The translations under genes and the position numbers were made by a program. 5,177 nt of DNA from a bacterium (GTDB lineage: Bacteria > Bacteroidota > Bacteroidia > Bacteroidales > UBA932): contig SFUD01000076.1 in assembly GCA_004561775.1 (NCBI GenBank), positions 1 through 5,177 on the forward strand, written 5' to 3'. The notes under the pieces were generated by a model. That model was not told the origin of the DNA, did no database searches, and saw only the letters and a program-made list of their open reading frames with translations. Below, piece after piece: positions 1-4,950 of the stretch. Each line of letters starts with the position of its first letter. Position 1 is the stretch's first letter.

Positions 1-15
1 ATCTGAGCGCCGGCT

Positions 16-72
16 GCGGTTTGTTCTTCCTCCGGTCGGGGCTTCGCCCCTCCCTCCAGAAGAACAAACCGC
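16..72. repeat. Long imperfect palindrome with an inner hairpin
   Basis: Positions 16-29 (GCGGTTTGTTCTTC) are the exact reverse complement of 59-72. Inside them lies a second small hairpin, GGGGC-TTC-GCCCC at 38-50. No T-run follows on either strand, so it does not look like a standard intrinsic terminator. It could be a REP-like or MITE-like intergenic element, or a structured 3' end for transcripts coming from either side. No coding frame is apparent in 1-128. Confidence 0.6.
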
Positions 73-101
73 CCTCACAAAGATCGTCACTTGTCAAAAT
101 T

Positions 102-127
102 ATTGCAACTTGCTATTGCAATTCGCT
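102..127. repeat. Two 13-bp tandem copies
   Basis: ATTGCAACTTGCT (102-114) is followed directly by ATTGCAATTCGCT (115-127), differing at two positions. It sits just beyond the stop codon of the AraC remnant. It looks like a small local duplication; no function can be assigned. Confidence 0.4.
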
Positions 128-128
128 A

Positions 129-303
129 TTATATATTTTTATGTGCACGGTATTCATTAGGGGAAACTCCGACGTGCTTTTTGAAAAGTCTTGAAAAATA
201 TGAGTAGTTAGGGTAACCCAAAAATTCGGCAATTTGATTGTTTGTATAATTGCTGAAAAGTAAAAGCTCCTTTGCTTTTTTCATTTTCATATCTATATAA
301 TAT
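129..303 (-). pseudogene. C-terminal remnant of an AraC-family transcription regulator
   Basis: Reading the minus strand from about 303 to the TAA at 129-131 gives an open frame that ends like an AraC/XylS activator. It begins SKYYIDMKMKKAKELL, then carries the second helix-turn-helix, with IAEFLGYPNYSYFSRLFKK and the family ending GVSPNEYR. The first in-frame ATG is at 290 and gives 53 residues, whereas a full regulator has roughly 250-300 or more. The first helix-turn-helix and the ligand domain are absent. AraC similarity begins within a few bases of the DUF5020 stop codon at 304, so a deletion or rearrangement probably joined the two. It could be translated as a small one-HTH protein, but a decaying relic is more likely. 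The family assignment is firm; the junction position is approximate. Confidence 0.8.
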
Positions 304-1032
304 TTAGAATGTCCATTTTGCCGCCAGAGTAGGGATTACAAAGAAACCCTTTGCTACAAAGTTGTTGGAGATCTCCACCTCTCCTCCAACGCTCAGATTA
401 ATCTTATCCCATCCGTCAAGCTTATTGAGATTTACCCAGAACTGAGGCTCTGTAAGGAAGATATGCTTTGTATTCTGCCAAGGTCTCCACTCCCTCCACA
501 AATCCACAAAACCGGAGAAGGTGTACCAGCCGTCGCCAAAGTTTATTCCCCAAACTCCTGTAATCTGCCAGTTGTGATTCTCGCTGCCGCCATTTATATT
601 TTTGGTGTGCGGAATCAGCTTATAGAGCAGGCTTAGCGACCAGGTCTTTGAGAAATCCCTGCTGTGTCCGGAGTAGGTTCCTCCTAAGAGCCAGGAGTTG
701 TTGAATGAGCCCACTGCATTGCTTAGGCCTCCGTTGTACTCTACGTGCACAGAGAGCCAATTCCACTTGCTCTCCTGCCAGAAGCAGAGCTCGCGGGAAA
801 TCTCCCAATATGCGCACTTTACTCCGTTGTTATAATCCATATCCACAAAGAAGTATGTGCTGCCAAAAGAGTCGGGATGGAACATCTCTACCGTTGTTGT
901 AAGAAGCTGTCGGTCTCCAACATCATCCTTGCTATAGAGCGCCCTGCCAAAATCGGTATGCAATTGTATATTCTGCGCCTGCAGGCAGAGTGCGGAAAAA
1001 GCCATAATCAGTGTGAATAAGATTTTTTTCAT
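304..1032 (-). CDS. DUF5020 family outer-membrane protein (Tsx-like barrel)
   Basis: A 242-residue exported protein. Residues 1-19 form a signal peptide (two lysines, a hydrophobic core, then LQA-Q, cleavage near 19/20). The body alternates polar and aromatic residues as in beta-barrel strands, rich in W, Y and G, and the chain ends in phenylalanine (AKWTF), a usual outer-membrane barrel signature. The conserved block around EMFHPDSFGSTYFFVDMDY and AYWEISRELCFW is what I recognise as DUF5020, a Bacteroidales family related to Tsx nucleoside channels. Function within the family is not established; uptake of a small solute is a guess. It starts 29 bp after the EFR1 stop codon on the same strand, so it may be the last gene of that transcript. 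The AraC remnant directly abuts its stop codon. Confidence 0.85.
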   Translation of the reverse strand: MKKILFTLIMAFSALCLQAQNIQLHTDFGRALYSKDDVGDRQLLTTTVEMFHPDSFGSTYFFVDMDYNNGVKCAYWEISRELCFWQESKWNWLSVHVEYNGGLSNAVGSFNNSWLLGGTYSGHSRDFSKTWSLSLLYKLIPHTKNINGGSENHNWQITGVWGINFGDGWYTFSGFVDLWREWRPWQNTKHIFLTEPQFWVNLNKLDGWDKINLSVGGEVEISNNFVAKGFFVIPTLAAKWTF

Positions 1033-1061
1033 AGGTCAATTTAAGGTATAAAGTAAAAAAG

Positions 1062-1859
1062 TTAATCTCTCTCTTTGTCTGCCATCGGGAAGAGCTCTTT
1101 TCCCATAGGGAAGAGATATTGCCCCTTGCCCAGAGTGGCTTTGCCAAATTGTATTGCATTATGCGGGCAGCTGTGGTAGCAGGCATTGCAGGTTGTGCAG
1201 CTGCCATACCATTTTGGCCTTCCTCTCTCCATCCCGATATTCTTCAAAGGGCATACCTTGGTGCAGAGTCCGCAGCCTGTGCAGGCCTCTGTAACATAGA
1301 ACCTCCTGTCTGTAACCAAAAAGGCATAGAAGAGCGGACGAATAATATAGCTCTTAAGAAAGGAGTGGCTGCCCATTCTCATTCGGGAGCAGGAGAGCCT
1401 CTGCGCTATGCACTCCGCTATCTGCGGCAACTCTGCCTTAGCGGCCTCTATTTTGGCTTTGGCACCCTCCGGGCTATCCAGCTTCATTGGCTTAAGGTTT
1501 ATGTAGGTCTCCGGCATCTGCAGGCAGAAGGCGGCATCCAAGCCCAGGTGCAACTTGCGCAATGCCTTGCGGAATATTCTCTCAGAGTATCCCGATTCAT
1601 CTCCGCAGGTGCACACAAAGTAGATATACTTGGGCTTCCCGATAAGTCTGAGCTTGCTTATGAAAGTGGTTACAAGCTTTGGCGGGCCCCACGCATAGAC
1701 AGGCCAGACAAAACCCATTGACTCATCTTTGCGGAATGCATAAGACCAGCGGCCGTGCAGATTGGCGTGAGGGATATATACAAGCTCCTCGCCCAACTTC
1801 TCTGCAAGACTCTGCGCCACAAAGCGGCTGTTTCCGCATCCCGAATGATAGAATATCAT
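1062..1859 (-). CDS. EFR1 family protein: flavodoxin domain fused to two [4Fe-4S] ferredoxin motifs
   Basis: A predicted cytoplasmic electron carrier of 265 residues. The N-terminal flavodoxin fold opens with the FMN phosphate loop YHSGCGNSRFVA (4-15; the usual GTGN is GCGN here), followed by PVYAWGPPKLVTTFI (53-67) and the CGDESGY loop (85-91). The C-terminal part has two clusters of the form CxxCxxCxxxCP: C193, C196, C199, C203 and C221, C224, C227, C231. This order matches EFR1-type ferredoxins. I chose the ATG at 1859 because it starts directly at the first beta-strand; an upstream GTG at 1919 would add 20 residues with no family match and would place the start inside a hairpin. It lies downstream of rubrerythrin and rubredoxin, so it may supply electrons to them; its natural partner is unknown. 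The C-terminus contains a short duplication, LFPMGKE/LFPMADKE. Confidence 0.88.
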   Translation of the reverse strand: MIFYHSGCGNSRFVAQSLAEKLGEELVYIPHANLHGRWSYAFRKDESMGFVWPVYAWGPPKLVTTFISKLRLIGKPKYIYFVCTCGDESGYSERIFRKALRKLHLGLDAAFCLQMPETYINLKPMKLDSPEGAKAKIEAAKAELPQIAECIAQRLSCSRMRMGSHSFLKSYIIRPLFYAFLVTDRRFYVTEACTGCGLCTKVCPLKNIGMERGRPKWYGSCTTCNACYHSCPHNAIQFGKATLGKGQYLFPMGKELFPMADKERD

Positions 1860-1862
1860 AAT

Positions 1863-1918
1863 AAAAAATGCAACCTTTTTTCTCTTTGCATTCCTGCAAA
1901 AATAATCAAAAGGTTGCA
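1863..1918 (-). terminator. Terminator-like hairpin between rubredoxin and EFR1 genes
   Basis: On the minus strand TGCAACCTTTT (1918-1908) pairs perfectly with AAAAGGTTGCA (1879-1869) and is followed one base further on the T side by six T residues (1868-1863). The 28-base loop contains a second perfect hairpin, TTTGCA-N4-TGCAAA as read on the plus strand (1885-1900). The arrangement resembles an intrinsic terminator or attenuator. It lies 27 bp after the rubredoxin stop and ends three bases before the EFR1 ATG, so it probably lowers expression of the two downstream genes relative to rbr-rub. Confidence 0.6.
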
Positions 1919-1945
1919 CTGTGCAAAATGAATACTGTAGCCTTT

Positions 1946-2107
1946 TTACTCTACCGGGACAAACTTGCTCTTAGGCATTTTGCATTTAGGGCACTTCCAA
2001 TCCTCTGGAAGATCCTCAAATGCAGTGCCCGGCGCAATGCCCTGTGTAGGGTCGCCCACTGCAGGGTCGTAAATGTGTTTGCAAATAATGCACTGATACT
2101 TTTTCAT
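1946..2107 (-). CDS. rub: Rubredoxin with lysines in both metal knuckles
   Basis: A 53-residue rubredoxin, the normal length for the family. It carries a single Fe(Cys)4 site and moves one electron at a time, classically to rubrerythrin. The iron ligands are C6 and C9 (CIIC) and C39 and C42 (CPKC). The conserved stretch YDPAVGDPTQGIAPGTAFED (13-32), the aromatic W38 and F49 are all present. The unusual feature is that the glycine that normally follows the second cysteine of each pair is lysine in both knuckles (C9-K10 and C42-K43). The gene starts only three bases after the rubrerythrin stop codon, which implies co-transcription and probably translational coupling. Identity is certain from the motifs; the effect of the lysines is not known. 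Confidence 0.95.
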   Translation of the reverse strand: MKKYQCIICKHIYDPAVGDPTQGIAPGTAFEDLPEDWKCPKCKMPKSKFVPVE

Positions 2108-2110
2108 CTC

Positions 2111-2650
2111 TTAGAAATTTGTTTTGTGAAGTTCGAAATAAGCTTTAGGGTGAGCGCAAACCGGGCAAATCTCCGGAGCCTCCTTACCTACTACAATGTG
2201 ACCGCAGTTACGGCACTCCCAAACTTTAATCTCTGACCTTGCGAAGACCTCTGCTGTCTCCACATTCTTAAGAAGGGCGCGGTAACGCTCCTCGTGACGC
2301 TTCTCAATAGCAGCCACGCCGCGGAATTTCTCTGCAAGCTCCAGGAATCCCTCTGCCTCTGCTGTCTTTGCAAAGCCGTCATACATATCTGTCCACTCAT
2401 AGTTCTCACCTGCAGCCGCATCTGCAAGATTGGCAGCAGTATCGCCAATTCCGCCAAGCTCCTTAAACCAAAGCTTTGCGTGCTCCTTCTCATTATCTGC
2501 TGTCTCAAGGAAGAGCGCAGCAATCTGCTCAAAACCCTCCTTCTTTGCCTTTGATGCAAAATAGGTGTACTTGTTACGTGCCTGTGACTCGCCTGCAAAT
2601 GCAGCCTCCAGGTTCTTCTCTGTCTGTGTTCCTGCGTATTTGTTTGCCAT
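2111..2650 (-). CDS. rbr: Rubrerythrin (peroxide reductase)
   Basis: A 179-residue cytoplasmic rubrerythrin that reduces hydrogen peroxide to water with electrons delivered through rubredoxin, a main peroxide defence of anaerobes. The N-terminal four-helix ferritin-like domain supplies the diiron ligands: E21 in GESQARNKY, E54xxH57 (EKEH), a glutamate in AEAEGF (98 or 100) and E116xxH119 (EKRH). The C-terminal rubredoxin-like domain has CRNCG (C146, C149) and CPVCAHPKAYF (C162, C165). All expected ligands are present and the length is typical. It is the first gene of the minus-strand cluster, divergent from oxyR, so OxyR control is likely. Its leader is AT-rich with no clear Shine-Dalgarno, as usual in Bacteroidetes. 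Confidence 0.96.
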   Translation of the reverse strand: MANKYAGTQTEKNLEAAFAGESQARNKYTYFASKAKKEGFEQIAALFLETADNEKEHAKLWFKELGGIGDTAANLADAAAGENYEWTDMYDGFAKTAEAEGFLELAEKFRGVAAIEKRHEERYRALLKNVETAEVFARSEIKVWECRNCGHIVVGKEAPEICPVCAHPKAYFELHKTNF

Positions 2651-2702
2651 AATAAAAAATTTTTAAGTTATAATTATAAAATATTATCAATCAATAAAAT
2701 GC

Positions 2703-2744
2703 TATCAATACAATACTGTCAATGTAATACTGTCAATACCATAC
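2703..2744. repeat. Three 14-bp direct repeats upstream of rbr
   Basis: The units TATCAATACAATAC (2703-2716), TGTCAATGTAATAC (2717-2730) and TGTCAATACCATAC (2731-2744) follow one another without a gap, consensus TRTCAATNNNATAC. A further TATCAAT core stands alone at 2685-2691. They lie about 50-95 bp upstream of the rbr ATG, where an activator could bind. They could equally be slippage products of AT-rich DNA. Confidence 0.6.
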
Positions 2745-2784
2745 TAATAATCAACTGTAAGCAATTAGAGAGCTTCAAAGTGCG

Positions 2785-2828
2785 TGCCAAATTCTCGTCA
2801 CATCCGCTCCAAATCCTCTCCACATCCT
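2785..2828. repeat. Four 11-bp direct repeats in the divergent region
   Basis: Units at 2785-2795, 2796-2806, 2807-2817 and 2818-2828 share the pattern NNNCAMATYCN, the clearest copies being CTCCAAATCCT and CTCCACATCCT. The 11-bp step is about one helical turn, so each copy faces the same side of the DNA. They sit in the middle of the rbr-oxyR intergenic region. A protein-binding array is possible but not shown. Confidence 0.5.
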
Positions 2829-2868
2829 CTTTCCAATGCAAAAATATTAATAAAAGTATATAAATCAA

Positions 2869-2904
2869 ATAGTATATTTCTATATTTGCATAGATAAAAT
2901 CGAT
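2869..2904. promoter_or_regulatory. Candidate OxyR operator overlapping the oxyR promoter
   Basis: ATAG-N7-CTAT (2869-2883) is followed after 6 bp by ATAG-N7-CGAT (2890-2904). The enterobacterial OxyR consensus has four ATAG half-elements as ATAG-N7-CTAT-N7-ATAG-N7-CTAT. Seven and a half half-elements' worth of bases cannot be claimed, but 15 of the 16 outer bases match, with the centre gap one base short. It ends at the base before the oxyR ATG and covers the -7 box, which would suit autorepression. The AT-rich background and the distance from enterobacteria limit confidence. Confidence 0.45.
2881..2888 (+). promoter_or_regulatory. oxyR -7 box (Bacteroidetes type)
   Basis: TATATTTG matches the Bacteroidetes housekeeping -7 consensus TAnnTTTG exactly and lies 16 bp before the oxyR ATG, giving a short leader. 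No TTTG -33 element is visible at the expected distance upstream, which would suit a promoter needing an activator or one with weak basal activity. Confidence 0.55.
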
Positions 2905-3831
2905 ATGACACTACAACAACTGGAATACATTGTGGCGCTGGACCAGCATCGCCACTTCATTAGGGCAGCAGAGGCTTGCGGAGTCACACAATCCACTCTA
3001 AGTATGATGGTTAAGAAACTGGAGGAGGAGCTGGACACAACAATTTTCTACAGAGAGGCTCACCCGATAAGACCAACAGAGGCGGGCGAGAAGATTATTG
3101 CTCAGGCAAGGGTTATACTCTTTAACACACGTCAGCTTAAAGAGCTCTCACTCTCCGAGAGGGAGCAGAGCAGCGGCAAAATAAAGATAGCGGCCATACC
3201 AACCATAGCCCCCTACATTATCCCAAAACTCATCCGCGTTCTTAAGGAGAGAGCCCCGGGAATCAAGCCACAGGTCTTTGAGATAAATACTGCAGAGGTT
3301 ACGGAGAAGTTAAACAGGGCAGAGATAGATATGGCCATTATGGCAACTCCAATAAACCACCCTAACCTTCTGGAGATACCGCTCTACTACGAGAGGCTTG
3401 TCTTCTACATCTCCTCCAACGACCCTCTCTACTCCAAAGAGGACCTTAAAATAGAAGAACTTCCCACAGAGCGTCTCTGGATGCTTAAAGAGGGGCACTG
3501 CCTGCGCAACCAGGTAATAAACCTATGCGACAAGCGCCCTCTTCGCAACGCCCTCTTTGAGGCCGGCAGCATAGATACCCTCATAAATATTGTAGATGAG
3601 AACGGCGGCTTCACCGTTATCCCGGAGCTGCACATAGCCCTGCTGGATGAGGGCAGACGCAAAAACGTAAGGTCTCTCATAAACCCGGAACCGGTAAGAG
3701 AGATCTCCCTGGTGATACGCAAAGACTACGTAAGGGAGCGCATCCTCAACGAGATAGCCAACGCCATTAAGGAGATAATTCCCTCCCACATGATAGATGC
3801 CCGCCTTAAAAGATACGCAATCCGGCTCTAG
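2905..3831 (+). CDS. oxyR: OxyR, LysR-type hydrogen peroxide sensor
   Basis: A 308-residue LysR-family regulator. The winged helix-turn-helix occupies residues 1-60 (HRHFIRAAEACGVTQSTLS, then the KKLEEEL linker start). The effector domain runs from about 90 and contains EGHCLRNQVINLC, the OxyR redox motif, with C199 and C208 at the same positions as in Escherichia coli OxyR; these form a disulfide on reaction with H2O2. H198, R201, T100 and T129, which line the peroxide pocket in the studied enzyme, are also in place. Length is almost that of E. coli OxyR. It is divergent from rubrerythrin and presumably controls it and itself. The ATG at 2905 fits the family N-terminus (MTLQQLEYIVALDQHRHF). 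The annotation as OxyR rather than a generic LysR protein rests on the cysteine pair. Confidence 0.95.
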   Translation: MTLQQLEYIVALDQHRHFIRAAEACGVTQSTLSMMVKKLEEELDTTIFYREAHPIRPTEAGEKIIAQARVILFNTRQLKELSLSEREQSSGKIKIAAIPTIAPYIIPKLIRVLKERAPGIKPQVFEINTAEVTEKLNRAEIDMAIMATPINHPNLLEIPLYYERLVFYISSNDPLYSKEDLKIEELPTERLWMLKEGHCLRNQVINLCDKRPLRNALFEAGSIDTLINIVDENGGFTVIPELHIALLDEGRRKNVRSLINPEPVREISLVIRKDYVRERILNEIANAIKEIIPSHMIDARLKRYAIRL

Positions 3832-3848
3832 CGCCGGCCCTCCGGCGC
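3831..3848. other. GC-rich hairpin at the oxyR stop codon
   Basis: GCGCCGG (3831-3837) pairs perfectly with CCGGCGC (3842-3848) across a CCCT loop, beginning at the last base of the oxyR stop codon. No T-run follows, so it may protect the mRNA 3' end or assist termination rather than act as a classical terminator. Confidence 0.5.
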
Positions 3849-3891
3849 GGCAGGTTGACGGCGCGGCAGGTTGTCGGCACGGCAGGTTGTC
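3844..3891. repeat. Three 16-bp tandem repeats after oxyR
   Basis: Units GGCGCGGCAGGTTGAC (3844-3859), GGCGCGGCAGGTTGTC (3860-3875) and GGCACGGCAGGTTGTC (3876-3891) are adjacent and differ at single positions. Their high GC contrasts with the A-rich HAD leader that follows. The first unit overlaps the right arm of the oxyR hairpin. Likely a replication-slippage array; no function is visible. Confidence 0.75.
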
Positions 3892-3933
3892 GGGAAGAAT
3901 ATAAAAACAATAATTTAAAAGAAATTCAACAAT

Positions 3934-4542
3934 ATGATAAAGAATATAGTATTTGATTTTGGAAAGGTGCTTGTAGATTATGATTTCGACCGGTTCCTCT
4001 CTACCATTATTGAAGATAAGCAAGAGCGGGATGCCTTTGCTGCATTAACCTGCAGTAAAGAGTATGTAGACAGAACAGACAAGGGAGATGAGACCTTCCG
4101 GGAGATCATCCGCCAGACACAAGTACTCTACCCACACTGGAAGAAAGAATTGCAGGAGTTTCACGACCGCCAAATAGAATGCATCACCGGAGAGGTACCC
4201 GGTATGCGAGAACTCATTATGGAACTCAAATCAATGGGCTACGGAATATACGGTCTAACCAACTGGAGCGAAACCGTTTACAAAGTAATAGAAAAGTACA
4301 GCATTCTCCAGTTGATGGACGCCCGCATAGTCTCATCAGAGGAGCGCCTCATAAAACCTGAGCGGGCCATCTACGACCGACTCTGCCAAAAATTCGGGCT
4401 CAACGCCTCAGAGTGCCTCTTCACAGACGACAAGCCAGCCAACGTAGAGGGTGCCATCGCCGCCGGCATGCACGCACTGCTCTTCAAAGACGCAGCAACC
4501 TTCAGAAAAGAGCTCTTCACACTCATCGGAGCAAACAAATAG
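3934..4542 (+). CDS. HAD family phosphatase, YihX-like
   Basis: A 202-residue haloacid-dehalogenase superfamily hydrolase, probably a cytoplasmic phosphatase on a small sugar phosphate or nucleotide. Motif I is VFDFGKVLVDYD with nucleophile D8; the usual second aspartate is G10, as in the YihX/dehalogenase-like branch. An alpha-helical cap follows (about 17-90). Motif II is YGLTNWS (T109), motif III is K141 in LIKPERAIY, and motif IV is CLFTDDKPANVEGA with D165 and D166. The length and the DDKPANVEGA ending resemble E. coli YihX (alpha-glucose-1-phosphate phosphatase), but substrate cannot be read from sequence. The start at 3934 has an A-rich leader and the motif I spacing is correct. It is 102 bp downstream of oxyR with repeats between, so it is probably a separate transcription unit. 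Confidence 0.92.
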   Translation: MIKNIVFDFGKVLVDYDFDRFLSTIIEDKQERDAFAALTCSKEYVDRTDKGDETFREIIRQTQVLYPHWKKELQEFHDRQIECITGEVPGMRELIMELKSMGYGIYGLTNWSETVYKVIEKYSILQLMDARIVSSEERLIKPERAIYDRLCQKFGLNASECLFTDDKPANVEGAIAAGMHALLFKDAATFRKELFTLIGANK

Positions 4543-4645
4543 ACCGCGCCACACCCGAGCAGCACTCCCCGGGCAGGAGCAGCACTCCCCGGGCAGAATC
4601 CCAGAGTAGCCCATCCCGAGCACCCCCCCCGGAATAGACTTCCCC
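4543..4645. other. GC-rich gene-free spacer after the HAD gene
   Basis: This 103-bp stretch has no credible reading frame. It contains two 20-bp repeats (described separately), a run of eight C at 4623-4630, and three copies of CCCGAGCA (4554-4561, 4615-4622, 4643-4650), the last of which opens the 62-bp array. It looks like decayed repeat sequence. Confidence 0.5.
4557..4596. repeat. Two identical 20-bp direct repeats
   Basis: The 20 bases beginning GAGCAGCACTCCCCGG at 4557-4576 recur without change at 4577-4596. They lie 14 bp beyond the HAD stop codon. The first 5 bases, GAGCA, are shared with the start of the 62-bp array downstream. Confidence 0.8.
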
Positions 4646-4869
4646 GAGCACAAAAATGGCGATTTTGTGCTCGAAAGTGCCAAAAATGGGGGTCCCGAAG
4701 GCTAAAAGCGCACAAAAACCTCGATTTTGTGCTCGAAATGCCCGAAAACGGGGGTTCCGAAGGCCAAAAAAGCACAAAAATGCCGATTTCGTGCTCGAAA
4801 TGCCTAAAAACGGGGGTTCTGAAGGCCAAAAAAGCACAAAAACCCCGATTTTGTGCTCGGGAAAACGGG
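4645..4869. repeat. 62-bp tandem hairpin array, about 3.6 copies
   Basis: The GCACAAAA core starts at 4648, 4710, 4772 and 4834, spaced exactly 62 bp each time. Units are 4646-4707, 4708-4769, 4770-4831 and a partial 4832-4869. Each begins with a palindrome: in copy 1 CGAGCACAAAA (4645-4655) pairs perfectly with TTTTGTGCTCG (4663-4673); the other copies keep the core with small changes. Each full unit then has a GGGGGT-TCCGAAGG-like segment and ends in an A-run. Copies 2 and 3 differ at about nine positions by eye. Frames are open on both strands, but 62 is not a multiple of three, so the reading frame shifts every copy and coding is unlikely. Confidence 0.85.
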
Positions 4870-4950
4870 AATTGGCACCAGGAAGAGAGGAAATTAGCAT
4901 CGAGAAGCGCAAAGTAGCCCAACGCGTGCTCGGTGAGCTCAAATTGATGC

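Larger units (their letters stand above)
2651..2904. promoter_or_regulatory. Divergent rbr-oxyR regulatory region
   Basis: This 254-bp gene-free stretch separates the divergent rbr and oxyR starts. From the rbr side it holds an AT-rich leader with a perfect 12-bp palindrome TTATAATTATAA (2668-2679), a 14-bp triple repeat (2703-2744), an 11-bp fourfold repeat (2785-2828) and then the oxyR promoter with an OxyR-operator-like sequence (2869-2904). I found no convincing TAnnTTTG box for rbr on the minus strand, so its start site is not placed. The arrangement fits LysR-type regulation, where the regulator often controls itself and its divergent neighbour from shared sites. Confidence 0.7.

Noticed and set aside
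1119..1721. 200-codon plus-strand frame
   Set aside because: It is antisense to the EFR1 gene, whose cysteine motifs and domain order are unmistakable.
1860..1919. Extended EFR1 start at the GTG at 1919
   Set aside because: The extra 20 residues do not belong to the flavodoxin fold and the GTG lies in the left arm of the terminator-like hairpin; the ATG at 1859 fits the family start.
2685..2745. Sigma70-like TTGACA -35 boxes on the minus strand upstream of rbr
   Set aside because: The TTGACA words are part of the 14-bp repeats, and the spacing to the nearest TATAAT is wrong; Bacteroidetes promoters use a different consensus.
2703..2828. CRISPR array
   Set aside because: The repeats are 14 and 11 bp, directly adjacent with no spacers, and no cas genes are nearby.
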